A stretch of DNA of 64,000 nucleotides from Spirochaetales bacterium (lineage in GTDB: Bacteria; Spirochaetota; Spirochaetia; UBA9216): assembly GCA_016839055.1 (NCBI GenBank), contig JAEKNX010000017.1, positions 1 to 64,000 on the forward strand. Reading direction: 5' to 3'. A model generated the notes under the pieces. That model was given only the letters and a program-made list of their open reading frames with translations. It had not been told where the DNA came from and did not search any database. Below, piece after piece: positions 28,501-38,930 of this stretch. The first letter of the stretch is position 1. Each line of letters starts with the position of its first letter. Both the position numbers and the translations under genes were made by a program.

Positions 28501-29640
28501 TTATATCCGGAGCAGTCTTCTAAAAAATCGTCCTGCCATGTTAAACCGGCTCAATCCCTTCAGCACAATAGCTTTTTCAGGACAGAGGTAATAGCAGTGG
28601 TAACACTTAAGGCATGCATCAAGGTCTATTTCGGCACCACCGTCAATCCTTATGGCCTGCAGTGGACACCTGAGTGCACAGATGCCGCAGCAGGTGCATT
28701 TACCCTTCTTTGCGAGCGGATATACCGCAACAGCCTGATACAGAAGGACCTTCTCTCGGGGCCGTATTTCAGATTTTTTCGGCAGCTTATAAGGTACCGA
28801 AGGCAGGGTATCAAAATCTCCTGTCATAACTATCTGCTGCGGGTCAGGAAGAAATCTTCTCTTTATTCCTGCCTGCAGAATCTCATAGCCGGCAGGATCA
28901 ACGCCAATCATGCGGGCCGCTAGATAATCAAGGGCGTAACCGTTGTCCGAGACCATAACTATACCGGTATCCTTCGGCCTGCCCGTAGCGGCAGGTCCCG
29001 GGCCTTCGAGTCCCCGAACAGCGTCAAGAACATACAGGTCCGGCCGAACCAGAGCGTAGAGATCTGCTATTTTTTCGGCAAACAGCTCCCGGCTGTAGCC
29101 GCTGGTAAAGTGGTATTCATACTTGGTTCCTCCGGGAATTAAGCCGAAGATATTTTTCACTGTAGCGCTCATGCCGGCAAATGAATGAGTCTTAAGTTTG
29201 CCGGCCGATATTATATAGTCCGCTTCCTGAACACGTTTTGACATAAGAATTTGTTTAAGAACCACACCCTTCGGATTATCTACAAGAACGCCGCCGTCCT
29301 CCTCGAAGGCTACTAGCTCAGCAGAGTATTTCCTCGCTACATCCGCTATTCCCGAAGTACGAAATCCTCTTTGTGTATATCCCCCCTGATAAAAAGCCGA
29401 TGATTCGCCTATTATGATGCTGCATCGGTTATCCGACAGCAGCATGCAGAGAGCATCAATAACAGATGGATGGGTAGTGGTACACTGGACCGGGAAGTTC
29501 TGTGAAACAATATTTGGTTTTACAAGTATACGGGCATCCGACGGAAGGAAAAGTCCGACCTCCGATAGCGCTTCGGAGATAATATCGGCCAGCTTCTTTG
29601 GATCATAACAGGAAGCCTTATTTACCGCTACTTTGGTCAT
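28501..29640 (-). CDS. DUF362 protein with two 4Fe-4S clusters
   Basis: 379 residues. DUF362 domain over about residues 1-290 (ILVKPNIVSQNFPVQCTTTH near the start; KLKTHSFAGMSATVKNIFGL in the middle). At the C-terminus are two ferredoxin motifs, CTCCGICALRCPLQAI and CLKCYHCYYLCPEKAI. Likely a cytoplasmic iron-sulfur redox protein; the partner and reaction are not known for this family. Confidence 0.88.
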   Translation of the reverse strand: MTKVAVNKASCYDPKKLADIISEALSEVGLFLPSDARILVKPNIVSQNFPVQCTTTHPSVIDALCMLLSDNRCSIIIGESSAFYQGGYTQRGFRTSGIADVARKYSAELVAFEEDGGVLVDNPKGVVLKQILMSKRVQEADYIISAGKLKTHSFAGMSATVKNIFGLIPGGTKYEYHFTSGYSRELFAEKIADLYALVRPDLYVLDAVRGLEGPGPAATGRPKDTGIVMVSDNGYALDYLAARMIGVDPAGYEILQAGIKRRFLPDPQQIVMTGDFDTLPSVPYKLPKKSEIRPREKVLLYQAVAVYPLAKKGKCTCCGICALRCPLQAIRIDGGAEIDLDACLKCYHCYYLCPEKAIVLKGLSRFNMAGRFFRRLLRI

Positions 29641-29688
29641 ACATTAATAATAGTTTGCATGCTGCAAGATGGCAATAGTAATCTTTTT

Positions 29689-29791
29689 GGAAGCTCAGCT
29701 GCTGAATTATCTGTCCATTTCTGGTATTAAAGTTGGGTATCTGTTCAACTTCAAGGGTCCTGCTCTTAAATGGCAGCGCATGGTGCTGTGA
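29689..29791 (+). pseudogene. GxxExxY-family gene relic 2 (3' end only)
   Basis: Encodes EAQLLNYLSISGIKVGYLFN followed by FKGPALKWQRMVL and a stop, almost identical to the end of the relic at 62383-62764. Only the last 33 codons remain, directly upstream of the DUF362 gene on the opposite strand. Confidence 0.8.
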
Positions 29792-29869
29792 AATGCTCAA
29801 AAATAAATTATTGATGTGAAGGTCAAATTTCTATGTTATTTTTAAATTATCACATAGAAACGGTTAAAC

Positions 29870-30289
29870 ATGAAAATAAGAGAAATTACTTTAAATGATA
29901 TTGATGATTACACTATTTTAGCAAAACAGCTTGGATACGAGATTGATGAGAAACATTTGATAAATTGCATCAACGACGAGAATGATGCGGAGGCAGTATT
30001 TGTCGCGGATAATGAAACTAAAATTATCGGCTGGGTGGACTGCAGAATCAGCCATTCATATCTGAATAAAGCATATTGTGAGATTGTAGGCCTGATAGTT
30101 GATGAGAATGAAAGAAACAAGGGAATAGGGAAAAGCTTAATAGATCGGGTTGTGATATGGGCTAAAACAATGGGTCTTGGCAGAATAATAGTCCATTCAA
30201 ATGTTAAACGGAAGAGAGCACACAGTTTCTATCTGAAAAACGGATGGGATTTTATTAAGAAATCGATGCTGTTCGGGAAAGATATCTAA
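29870..30289 (+). CDS. GNAT-family N-acetyltransferase
   Basis: 139 residues. Core motif LIVDENERNKGIGKSLIDRV (acetyl-CoA loop) and C-terminal HSFYLKNGWDFIKKSMLFGK are typical of the family. Single gene, substrate unknown. Confidence 0.88.
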   Translation: MKIREITLNDIDDYTILAKQLGYEIDEKHLINCINDENDAEAVFVADNETKIIGWVDCRISHSYLNKAYCEIVGLIVDENERNKGIGKSLIDRVVIWAKTMGLGRIIVHSNVKRKRAHSFYLKNGWDFIKKSMLFGKDI

Positions 30290-30327
30290 GAAGTGTTAAA
30301 AAAGACATTCTCGGTCCCTAAACCTCT

Positions 30328-31122
30328 TCAGACTACATTTTCCGATCTGTAATACAGATACAGGAACCAGACGGAAACCGCGCCGCCTATATGCCATATT
30401 CCATGTCCCTGAATAAGGCTCTCCGGGCTGCATAAAATTTTAAATGCGTCCAATATCCATATACAAAAGGAAATTAGTATTATAAAGAAAGCTAAGAGCA
30501 GATATTTTGATTTGATATCATGCCTTTTCTCTCTTTGGTATCTCAATTCAAGCAATAAAGATAAAATTAAAAAGAAGGCAAAGATATATCTTCTAACCCC
30601 GGGAAAAAATATCAGAACGCATGATAGGACAGTATTTATAATTATGTAGAGCACCGCGGCGTGACTTTCCTTCATACAGCAGCTCCGCAGAATATTATAC
30701 ATAAGGATGAAACTTACAGTAAAATACATTCCAAGCACGTCTATAGTCTGGCCCGCGAAACTTAATGAAGCATGATAAAAGGCACTCCCCAGCCCCGTCA
30801 GGGCCAGAGAGGCTGCAAATACTGCTCCATAAATAAGTTTGGTAGATAACATATTTTTTCTAACGCCGATTTTTACATCACGCCTCACCCGGTTAAAGAT
30901 AATAAAACCCAAAAGGGTAAAGGACAGCGAGCTATAGGTATTAACAGGCTGGCGCAGCAGGCCGTCTCCAGCTTTTTCACAAAAACATCCTATCGTCGAT
31001 GCCGTGCAGCTTGCCGGCCGCCAATCATCCCAGGAGTAATCAAACCTGCTGTTTATTAATACTAAAGCCAGGCATAAAAATGAAAAAATAATCAAAGGTG
31101 TCTTAAGATAATTTTTTTCCAT
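30328..31122 (-). CDS. Ceramidase-like (CREST family) membrane protein
   Basis: 264 residues with about seven hydrophobic segments. The conserved catalytic pattern of the alkaline ceramidase/PAQR superfamily is present: CEKAGDGLLRQPVNTYSSLS, GSAFYHASLSFAGQTIDVLG (Ser, His and Asp) and HGIWHIGGA near the C-terminus (two His). A hydrolase acting on an amide within the membrane is likely; true ceramidase activity is not shown by sequence, as few spirochaetes are known to make ceramides. Confidence 0.8.
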   Translation of the reverse strand: MEKNYLKTPLIIFSFLCLALVLINSRFDYSWDDWRPASCTASTIGCFCEKAGDGLLRQPVNTYSSLSFTLLGFIIFNRVRRDVKIGVRKNMLSTKLIYGAVFAASLALTGLGSAFYHASLSFAGQTIDVLGMYFTVSFILMYNILRSCCMKESHAAVLYIIINTVLSCVLIFFPGVRRYIFAFFLILSLLLELRYQREKRHDIKSKYLLLAFFIILISFCIWILDAFKILCSPESLIQGHGIWHIGGAVSVWFLYLYYRSENVV

Positions 31123-31158
31123 AGAGACTCTCCAAATTGTGAAGGTTCCTTGTTACAG

Positions 31159-31180
31159 CATATCATATCATATCATATCA
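31159..31180. repeat. Short ATATC tandem repeat
   Basis: Four and a half units of the 5-base word ATATC, reaching into the stop codon of the membrane hydrolase gene (31178-31180). Confidence 0.8.
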
Positions 31181-33445
31181 CGGACGAAATCCGATATTAT
31201 CCAGGATTACAACTCCTGATGGAGTTTTATCAAATATAAACCTTATCGATTCAAGAGTACCGGAATCAAATTCGGCATTGTTGTTCACAAACTTTTCAAG
31301 CGGATATTCAAAGGTCTGAAAAACCGGTTCCGACAATTTAGTAGAATACATAAAATCCGCTTTAGCAGTAGGTCCCTCAATCTGGGGCTGAAGCCGGGAG
31401 AATGAAGAAAGGGGAAGCCGGGCCCTCACTCCCGATGCATCCGCAAGCTCAATTGTCAGATCGATTGACTCCCGGCGTGCATCCTCGTTTTCATCATTCG
31501 CGTCGGACAGTGAAAAAACAAGACAACTTTCTTTGTTAACCATAAAGCCGTCATCGGGAAGTTCGATTAGATAGGAGGCCTCTACCATGTTGTTTTCATT
31601 ATCCCAGCCGAGAAAGACTGATTTAGCCTCATAAGTGCCCACCTTCAGTTCGACAACATCCTCTTTCCAAAGGCTCAGGTTTTCGCCCATAAGCCGGCCG
31701 CCTTTTATTGACGTCGAAACGAGATCAATATCTTCTTCAAAGTCACTGATTATTGTTGTTGCCGAATCCTGAAAATTATTAAGGTAGATTGTATCAGGCA
31801 GCCAACCGGAAGCTGTTCGGTAATCTTTGAAAAGAGGAATATAACCCGTCTCGCCTCTTAGCGTCGCCCTGAGGAAGGCTGGAATATAAACCTTTGCTAT
31901 CTGTCTCTGCTCTTGCGGCGGCATTATCTCCTTCTTGTTTAGTAATGTAGATGCGATGATCGGGACATCCCGGTTTCCCCACTCGGTATTGAATTGTCCG
32001 TGATTAGCACCGTAAATATACACAGAAGCCTTAAATTTATCTTCCTGCCCGGTAAAGCTGACCCGTTCATACTGACTTGCCCCTATAAACATAACGAGGT
32101 CCCCGTCATTAGCGCCGTGAAGAACAAGATAGCTGATATCCTCGATGGGAGTACCCACCCCGGTAGGTTTATACATACCGTCGGTGGGAGCTATGGCAAT
32201 TACCGACTTTATATTGAATCCGTAATCAAAAACCTGCCGGGCATCATCGGGATAGAAGGAAAGCATATTGAATGCAGCCGCGACTGCCGCCGCCTCACCT
32301 CCGCGAGAATGCCCGATTAGACCGATGTTGTTCATATCGACCTTCCCGGAAAAAAAACCGTCGAGTGAATTATTCCACTTGCGCCACAGCTTCAAGTGCT
32401 CAAGCAGAATCCATCCTCTTGCATCATTTTCCTCTTTGATCCCGCCCAGAATATTGGACCAGGAATAGTTCAGGAAGTTTTCATCGACCGACGCAAAAAT
32501 AAAACCATTACTTGCCAGAAGTTCACCCAGATAGGCATATCCGGAATCTGAATAATCTTCCATCAGATGATTACCGTGAACGGCAAGCACCAACGGATAA
32601 GGACCGTCACCATCGGGATACCAGACCGAAGCGTTTAGCGGAAGTTCCGTCACGTCGAATTTCCAGAAAAGGGTTCTGGCCCATCCGATGAATCCCTCCC
32701 AGCCATCGATATAAGGCGTTCCGTCAACTGTTTTTGTAACAATATCGGCATCTTCACCGTATTGTTTGCGGCGGTAATCCTCTCCGCTGCCGTAACTGAG
32801 AGAAAGGACCTTATAAGCGCCGGCTTGAGACGGATCCGGGGCATTAATCTTCTCTACTTCTATGCCCGCGGCGGCATTAACCGGTTTATCTACTACAGAT
32901 CCCGGATAAAGCAGATAGAAACTTCCCAGGATCAGGCCCAAGGCTCCAATCACAAGCCCCGAAATAGTAATAATACGTTTTATAAGCGGGCGGTTTCTAT
33001 AACCTGGTCGGAGTATAATATTTAATGCCGCTCCAAAGATAGAAACAATAAACATACCGGCAAAAGCCGTGATAATAACGCCTGTGATAAAGGTCGAAAT
33101 AAACACAATGACAGTAATAAGAATGACAGTTATCCAAAGCCATCTGTAATAGTACGGTATTCCCGCCTGAATTTTCAGAAACAGTACAACAACACCGCTT
33201 GCCGCCGAAAAAACAAAAAGTCCGATAATAATACTGAGCAGGAATCCGGCAAAGCCGTAATCAACAAGCAGAAAGTTTTCAACACATCCGATTATCCACA
33301 ACAGTACCCCGGCGGCGGCAACACCAAATGCCGCCCCCTTCCATGCGGCCGGCCCTGGGGCTGCAGCCGACCTTAATCTTTTAAACAGGCCCAATATTTT
33401 CAATATTAGAATACGCACTTTATCAATCCTCTCTTTTAACAGCAT
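31178..33445 (-). CDS. Membrane-anchored alpha/beta hydrolase
   Basis: 755 residues. Residues about 25-185 hold five or so hydrophobic segments. A hydrolase domain follows with the nucleophile elbow GHSRGGEA (near residue 378) and a probable catalytic His in GANHGQFN (near 480); a Ser-Asp-His hydrolase of the platelet-activating-factor acetylhydrolase/chlorophyllase type is likely. Residues about 560-755 look like a beta-rich domain. The substrate is unknown; the active site is probably extracytoplasmic. Confidence 0.78.
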   Translation of the reverse strand: MLLKERIDKVRILILKILGLFKRLRSAAAPGPAAWKGAAFGVAAAGVLLWIIGCVENFLLVDYGFAGFLLSIIIGLFVFSAASGVVVLFLKIQAGIPYYYRWLWITVILITVIVFISTFITGVIITAFAGMFIVSIFGAALNIILRPGYRNRPLIKRIITISGLVIGALGLILGSFYLLYPGSVVDKPVNAAAGIEVEKINAPDPSQAGAYKVLSLSYGSGEDYRRKQYGEDADIVTKTVDGTPYIDGWEGFIGWARTLFWKFDVTELPLNASVWYPDGDGPYPLVLAVHGNHLMEDYSDSGYAYLGELLASNGFIFASVDENFLNYSWSNILGGIKEENDARGWILLEHLKLWRKWNNSLDGFFSGKVDMNNIGLIGHSRGGEAAAVAAAFNMLSFYPDDARQVFDYGFNIKSVIAIAPTDGMYKPTGVGTPIEDISYLVLHGANDGDLVMFIGASQYERVSFTGQEDKFKASVYIYGANHGQFNTEWGNRDVPIIASTLLNKKEIMPPQEQRQIAKVYIPAFLRATLRGETGYIPLFKDYRTASGWLPDTIYLNNFQDSATTIISDFEEDIDLVSTSIKGGRLMGENLSLWKEDVVELKVGTYEAKSVFLGWDNENNMVEASYLIELPDDGFMVNKESCLVFSLSDANDENEDARRESIDLTIELADASGVRARLPLSSFSRLQPQIEGPTAKADFMYSTKLSEPVFQTFEYPLEKFVNNNAEFDSGTLESIRFIFDKTPSGVVILDNIGFRP

Positions 33446-33544
33446 TATTGAAACACCCTGTATATAATGAGGTTTTTAGTGGAAATGAATATAAGGAGAA
33501 CTCTTGATTTCTCATGTATAAGGAGATCTCCCTATACAAATTTT

Positions 33545-34423
33545 CTACTGTTTATCGGGGACGGATCTAAACAAATTGACTAATTCCATTTTATTTCCTA
33601 TATCCAGTTTTTTGTAGATATTATATACATGGGTTTTAACAGTGGAATAAGATATGAATAGATTATCGGCAATTTGCTGATATGTATATCCTCTGCAGAT
33701 CAAGGCGGAAATCTCCATTTCCCGTTTGGACAGACTGCTGTGTATTTCCTGAGAAAAGATTTCCTGATTATTTTCCAAGCGAAAAGTTCCCGCCAAGACA
33801 ATAATACTTACAGTATTCCATATTAGATAAAACAAACTGGGACTTAGAAAAAGATCGGAATAGAGCATTACCCATAAAACTTCATCAAGAACCAGGACAG
33901 GTGTCAGGATTATCATCAGGCCGTAAATTATAGAAGCTCTTTTATACCAGGATCTTTTTTTCTGATAGCGAATAAGAATTCTGCCTCTTATAAGAATGAT
34001 GAGAAAAAGAGAGTAGAAGAAGATGGAAATGCTCCAGGTTGCATCAATATCTTTTATAAAAAGGTATATAAATATAATACAGCCCGCAATAAATAATATT
34101 GCGACAGTCACTGGTATATAAACACTTTGTTTCGAATAGGGTTTGTGGAGTTCTTCCACGAACAGGATAAGAGATGATAAAAATAGCATCAGAGTTAAGT
34201 AATGTATAACAGTGATTACAACCCCGTTTATATTCTGAAAATTTTGGAGCGTAAAGACAGCCTGTCTAATTACAAGCAAAAAGTGAAGCGGCATGTAAAA
34301 CTTTAATAACCTGTTTTTTGTCCTTCCTGAAACGATAAAACTCACAACCAGAGATGCGACTCCATATGTTATCATCGAAAGATTAACTATCTGAGAAACT
34401 GTCATATTAACGCAATATATCAT
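33545..34423 (-). CDS. LuxR-type regulator with membrane-embedded N-terminus
   Basis: 292 residues. About seven hydrophobic segments occupy residues 1-215; the C-terminus is a LuxR helix-turn-helix (LSKREMEISALICRGYTYQQ ... STVKTHVYNIYKKLDI). It likely senses a signal in or through the membrane and binds DNA at its cytoplasmic end. A second gene of the same design lies at 46197-47111. Confidence 0.85.
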   Translation of the reverse strand: MIYCVNMTVSQIVNLSMITYGVASLVVSFIVSGRTKNRLLKFYMPLHFLLVIRQAVFTLQNFQNINGVVITVIHYLTLMLFLSSLILFVEELHKPYSKQSVYIPVTVAILFIAGCIIFIYLFIKDIDATWSISIFFYSLFLIILIRGRILIRYQKKRSWYKRASIIYGLMIILTPVLVLDEVLWVMLYSDLFLSPSLFYLIWNTVSIIVLAGTFRLENNQEIFSQEIHSSLSKREMEISALICRGYTYQQIADNLFISYSTVKTHVYNIYKKLDIGNKMELVNLFRSVPDKQ

Positions 34424-34631
34424 AAAAAATTATAAAGTACGATGATATTAATATGGCTGGGTGGAACGTACATTAAAGTACACTATAGTTAAAAACCCTT
34501 TCAGGGAATACGAAAGCAGGATTGGAGGTGTTTACCTACGGGAATCAGGTTGAAACAGTATGGTAAAATAAAGTAATATCCCAGTAATTAACCAATCTCC
34601 TGTGAATCTTGAAATAATGAGGAACTTTTAA

Positions 34632-35246
34632 ATGAATGACTTAAAAAATATAGTTTTTGACATCGGCAACGTACTTCTTAACTGGGATCCCCGAGGTCTG
34701 TACAAGGCTATATTTGGCAAGGATGAATTTGAGGAACACCCCCTGATGAAGATCATCGGAAGTAATCTTTGGCTGGAGATGGACCGGGGAACCGCCGGCA
34801 TCGAGGAGACTATTGGTAAACTTGAGCCGTACTACCCTGATTTCATTGATGAGATAGGCCGCTTCATCCGTGAGGTTGCTTCCCACATTAAGCCCATGGA
34901 AGACTCCTTCAAGGTAGCCCGGGAGTGCAAAGAACGGGGAATGAGTGTTTATCTGCTTTCCAATTTCGGGGAAGAGGCGTACAAGGTGATACGCAATAGA
35001 ATTGAGGATTTTGATATCTTCGACGGCGGGGTTATATCCTGGGAGGTCAAGCTTCTAAAACCCGATGCGCGGATCTACGAGTATCTCCTTTCTAAGTACG
35101 ACCTGACGCCTTCGCAGACCCTCTTCATAGATGATTTGGCACCCAACATCGAGGCGGCGGAAAAGCTGGGCATTAAGGGGCTTCACCTTCCGGTGGGCAC
35201 CGATTTGCGATGCGCCTTCGAGGCTCTGACGGTTAAGAGTCATTAA
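34632..35246 (+). CDS. HAD-family phosphatase (YihX-like)
   Basis: 204 residues. Motif I is VFDIGNVLLNWDP (nucleophile Asp followed by the Gly-Asn form normal for this subgroup), motif II YLLSNFGEE, Lys region KLLKPDARIYE and motif IV LFIDDLAPNIEAAE. The subgroup includes YihX sugar-phosphate phosphatase. Solo gene with its own intergenic region upstream. Confidence 0.88.
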   Translation: MNDLKNIVFDIGNVLLNWDPRGLYKAIFGKDEFEEHPLMKIIGSNLWLEMDRGTAGIEETIGKLEPYYPDFIDEIGRFIREVASHIKPMEDSFKVARECKERGMSVYLLSNFGEEAYKVIRNRIEDFDIFDGGVISWEVKLLKPDARIYEYLLSKYDLTPSQTLFIDDLAPNIEAAEKLGIKGLHLPVGTDLRCAFEALTVKSH

Positions 35247-35412
35247 GCCTGATGAAGAGGAAAGTCATAATCAACAAAAGCTGCTACCGCTGCCTTAACA
35301 GAGAACACTCGGCTTACGCCTGAAATATCTGAAAAAAGTGATTTACAGAATCGATTCTTCGACATAAAATGTCCAGAATATAAAATATTATCAGATACAG
35401 GATTTAAATCAA

Positions 35413-37341
35413 ATGACGGAAAACAAGAATAATATCTCTATTTTAAAACTATCGTATTCAGAGCTAAACGGGATAGAAAACGTTATTCCTGAAGATACCA
35501 GGCTAATTCTCGGTTTTATTTCTCCCGATATCGACTTTAGGGAAGCCTCAGCAAGAATAAAAAATATCAGCGGCAATATCCCCCTGATTTTAACCTCAAC
35601 AGCCGGAGAACTCTGCAACATCAGCAACGGCGGCCGGCATCCTCTGTATAATCCGGCTGATGAGAACCGGCAAAGTATTGTTCTTCAATGCTTTTCTTCT
35701 GATATTATCGATGATGTAGATATACATTCAATTGAGCTTTCAGATCCGGGGATGGATCCTGAACAAAGGACGGCACTCATCGAGAAGGAGATTACGAAGC
35801 TGCGACCGTCCTTTCCCCTGAATTATCAGAACTGCGTCGCCTACACGCTGATTGACGGACTTTCCCGAAGTGAAAGCTTCTTTATGGAAGCTGCTTATAA
35901 CTCAGGAAAGCTGCCTTGCCTGCTTATTGGAGGATCAGCAGGCGGTAAACTGGATTTTCAGAATACCTATATTTACAACAATAACGAGGTCGTTCAGAAT
36001 AAGGCCGTTATTACTCTGCTCCGTTTTAAAAGCGATATAAAAATCGGCGTATTTAAATCTCAGAATTTTGAAATAAAGCCTTATTCCTTTACCGTGGCAG
36101 AGGCTGATCCGGCTAATAGATATATTAAGACAGTGGTCAGAAAGGATACCGGGGATATTGTTGATGCAATCTCGGAACTCTGCAGACATTTTAACTGTGC
36201 TGAAGATCAGCTTGAAAAAAACCTGGAATCCTACAGCTTTGCAATAGTTATAAATAACGATATCTATGTAAGATCAATTTCCGGAATCAACTTCAGCAGC
36301 AGGGAAATCCATTTCTACTGCGATCTTGCCTTCGGCGATGAACTTGTACTTGTAAAGCATACTGATTTCCTTTCTTCGATAGAGAAAGACTTTGCCCAAT
36401 TCCGTAAGGGCAAAAGTGGAGAACTCCTCGGCGGACTTTTTAATGACTGCATACTCAGACGGCTTTTTAACCAGAATGAACTGAGCGGGGTTAAACTCTT
36501 CGACAATATACCTGTCGCCGGATTCTCCACCTTCGGAGAACTGCTGGGAGTGAATATCAATCAAACCCTTACTGCCCTGATGTTCTATCGGGTCAAGCCG
36601 GGAGAGAAATTCCATGATGAATATATTGATAATTACATTCAGAAATACTCTGCTTTTAAAGAGTTCTTCTTAAAGAGAACTATTAATCAGATGAAACATA
36701 TCATGAAGATTAAAGACCAGGTCTGGAAGTCAAGCAGGGAAAGCATCGAACTGTTTTCCGAATTTATTGAAAAATCCTCACAAAAGGCAACGGAAAATGA
36801 GACTTTTTTAACAAAAATCAATGAAAATTTCATAGCTCTTCATCATAATATTGATGATTCAAATACAGAGGGAAACAATATCAGCAATGAACTGATAAAG
36901 CTGGAGCAAAGTGCCGGCACAATTGAACAAGTTCTATATAGTATTGTTGACATTGCCGGTCAGATAAATCTTCTAGGCTTAAATGCCTCAATTGAAGCCG
37001 CTCGTGCCGGAAACGCAGGCAAAGGGTTCGGTGTAATAGCTAAGGAGGTTAAATCTCTTGCTGACAAAACGGATCTAAGTGTCAGAGATAGTAAGGAATC
37101 AATAACAAACCTTATAAACAGTATGTCACAGCTGCAGGAACAATGTGATATTATTATCACCTCTCAGGTTAGCGCAAAAAACCTGGGCCGGGATCTGAAT
37201 GATACAATTACCCGCCTGGCCGATAACTCTAAAATAATCGAAAACAGTATTTCAAAGAACGCTGTTGAGGTTAAAGCTTTAATTGATAATCTTGATTCAA
37301 TGCTGAAAACTATCGATATTCTTGCAAGCAGCAGCGTATGA
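35413..37341 (+). CDS. Soluble chemotaxis receptor with FIST sensor domain
   Basis: 642 residues with no membrane segment. N-terminal FIST domain ([16 protein letters not shown] and [14 protein letters not shown] are typical), FIST-C region to about residue 390, then a methyl-accepting signalling domain with the tip [24 protein letters not shown] domains are thought to bind small ligands such as amino acids; here the sensor would respond to a cytoplasmic signal and feed the chemotaxis pathway. Confidence 0.9.
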   Translation: MTENKNNISILKLSYSELNGIENVIPEDTRLILGFISPDIDFREASARIKNISGNIPLILTSTAGELCNISNGGRHPLYNPADENRQSIVLQCFSSDIIDDVDIHSIELSDPGMDPEQRTALIEKEITKLRPSFPLNYQNCVAYTLIDGLSRSESFFMEAAYNSGKLPCLLIGGSAGGKLDFQNTYIYNNNEVVQNKAVITLLRFKSDIKIGVFKSQNFEIKPYSFTVAEADPANRYIKTVVRKDTGDIVDAISELCRHFNCAEDQLEKNLESYSFAIVINNDIYVRSISGINFSSREIHFYCDLAFGDELVLVKHTDFLSSIEKDFAQFRKGKSGELLGGLFNDCILRRLFNQNELSGVKLFDNIPVAGFSTFGELLGVNINQTLTALMFYRVKPGEKFHDEYIDNYIQKYSAFKEFFLKRTINQMKHIMKIKDQVWKSSRESIELFSEFIEKSSQKATENETFLTKINENFIALHHNIDDSNTEGNNISNELIKLEQSAGTIEQVLYSIVDIAGQINLLGLNASIEAARAGNAGKGFGVIAKEVKSLADKTDLSVRDSKESITNLINSMSQLQEQCDIIITSQVSAKNLGRDLNDTITRLADNSKIIENSISKNAVEVKALIDNLDSMLKTIDILASSSV

Positions 37342-37355
37342 GCTCCCTATCAACC

Positions 37356-38135
37356 TTAAATCCTCGTGCCCATCCGGTTCCCGGAGCTGTATTTTTTCAG
37401 GCCTGCCTGAAACACAACTACCGAAAGAATAATAATTGCGACATCTGCTGAGAGAAGTACCAGGAGTTTCTTCAAATCGAAGGATGCAAAGATCTCTGCC
37501 GGAATCCAGGCCACGAGGGCTGCCGGAATAACCGAGTGAAGAATCCAGGTTGAGGGAGCGGAGAAAATTGATCCCGGATAGAGGATGAACATAATAACCA
37601 TTTCGGTTATAGTCCCTGCAAACTGTTCGGCATTTCCCAGAAAAAAGGTAAGGCTGTGATAAATGATTCTCACCGCCGTAAAAACCACCGCCATCAATAT
37701 TGAAAAAACCAGAAACATAAGTACCTTATGGGGCTCAAAACTCTGGGTCAGAAAATAAAGAACAATACCATAGGTTACGTCCCCCCAGCCGGCAGTATTC
37801 ATCCTGGAGCAAACCAGATTGGGAAGAATAGCCCGGGGCTGAAGCAGATAGACATCGAGCTCACCCTTGTAGATTATAGAGGAGATAAACCGGGAGTTGC
37901 CCATGAAGACTTCAGCCAGACCGTAACCCAAGGCTGCAAGGGCCCAGAGAAACATCACATCCGAGAACCCGTATCCATTGATGTCCCCCCCTATCCTTTT
38001 ATAGAGAATCATCCAGAAAAAAATAAAGGCGCAGTTATTTAGAAACATTCCAAATACCTGAATCAGAAAGGAGGCCCTGTACTCCATTCCCGCCGATAAG
38101 TTAAATACGAAGTACTTCTTTAATAATTTCCACAT
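37356..38135 (-). CDS. ABC-2 family permease
   Basis: 259 residues, about six hydrophobic segments; family pattern of ABC-2 type permeases (DUF990-like) with the loop GELDVYLLQPRAILPNL. Third gene of an exporter operon with the permease upstream (3-base gap) and the ATPase. Confidence 0.82.
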   Translation of the reverse strand: MWKLLKKYFVFNLSAGMEYRASFLIQVFGMFLNNCAFIFFWMILYKRIGGDINGYGFSDVMFLWALAALGYGLAEVFMGNSRFISSIIYKGELDVYLLQPRAILPNLVCSRMNTAGWGDVTYGIVLYFLTQSFEPHKVLMFLVFSILMAVVFTAVRIIYHSLTFFLGNAEQFAGTITEMVIMFILYPGSIFSAPSTWILHSVIPAALVAWIPAEIFASFDLKKLLVLLSADVAIIILSVVVFQAGLKKYSSGNRMGTRI

Positions 38136-38138
38136 ACT

Positions 38139-38930
38139 CTAGCCTCCCTGAACATGGATTTTCTTCAAAGCCGTCCTGAAAATCAGATAAGCTGTAAAAG
38201 CCAGAACTGCAATATAAAAGGCCTGCCCGAAAAGAGCCGTTCTGAAGTTTTCCATGGAAAAATCAACCATGGTAATGGCCGGCCAATAGGCGGAAAAAGC
38301 AAAAGGCGCAGCCTTAGCAGCAGTCTGCAGCCAGTCAGGGAAGAAATCGATGGGCAGGAACATTCCTCCGGCTATAAATATCAGCTTCTGCAGTATCCAG
38401 TAGAAGGGAGTAACCTCCTCCGTCCAGAAAGCCAGCAGTCCTATTATGAGGCCCCACATGATGTTAAGGGTTATTCCGCCTATTATCAGGATGATTCCAA
38501 AAGGCAAGGCACTCCAGTATCCCGGCAGCATTCCTGTAAACAGGAAACACACGATAAATCCCAGCAACATAATGGGTATAACTTTCACGAGACTTTCTCC
38601 AAGAGACCGGGCAACCTTAAAACCGTTATAGGAATAGGGGCGCCCCAGAGCATAGGCTATGGATCCTTCTTTGACCTCTTCCTGAATCTGAATATACACC
38701 CTCGCTTTTGACAGTTCGACAGCCTCGGTAAAAGAGAGATACCAGAGGGTCTGAGTAAGGCTTAGACCTGCAATTAAATTCTGGCCCCGGTATATTACCG
38801 ACCAGAGAGAGAAAAAAACAAAGAGGATTATAACAAAGAAGATATTTCCAATGAGGTAGGCAGGGATGTAGGCAAATTGATCTCTTATGGTGCAGCTGAA
38901 TATCATCCGGTATTTGCGCAGGTGCGTCAT
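38139..38930 (-). CDS. ABC-2 family permease
   Basis: 263 residues, six hydrophobic segments and the cytoplasmic loop EEVKEGSIAYALGRPYSYNG, the counterpart of the loop in the neighbouring permease. Start overlaps the ATPase stop by four bases. The two unlike permeases presumably form the channel together. Confidence 0.82.
   Translation of the reverse strand: MTHLRKYRMIFSCTIRDQFAYIPAYLIGNIFFVIILFVFFSLWSVIYRGQNLIAGLSLTQTLWYLSFTEAVELSKARVYIQIQEEVKEGSIAYALGRPYSYNGFKVARSLGESLVKVIPIMLLGFIVCFLFTGMLPGYWSALPFGIILIIGGITLNIMWGLIIGLLAFWTEEVTPFYWILQKLIFIAGGMFLPIDFFPDWLQTAAKAAPFAFSAYWPAITMVDFSMENFRTALFGQAFYIAVLAFTAYLIFRTALKKIHVQGG

Noticed and set aside
31178-33445. Large membrane hydrolase as two joined genes
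   Set aside because: Frame is continuous, and the order of membrane part then hydrolase part is plausible for a single anchored enzyme.
34433-34490. Repeated AAAGTAC words upstream of the HAD gene as an operator
   Set aside because: Two short copies only, consistent with chance in AT-rich DNA.
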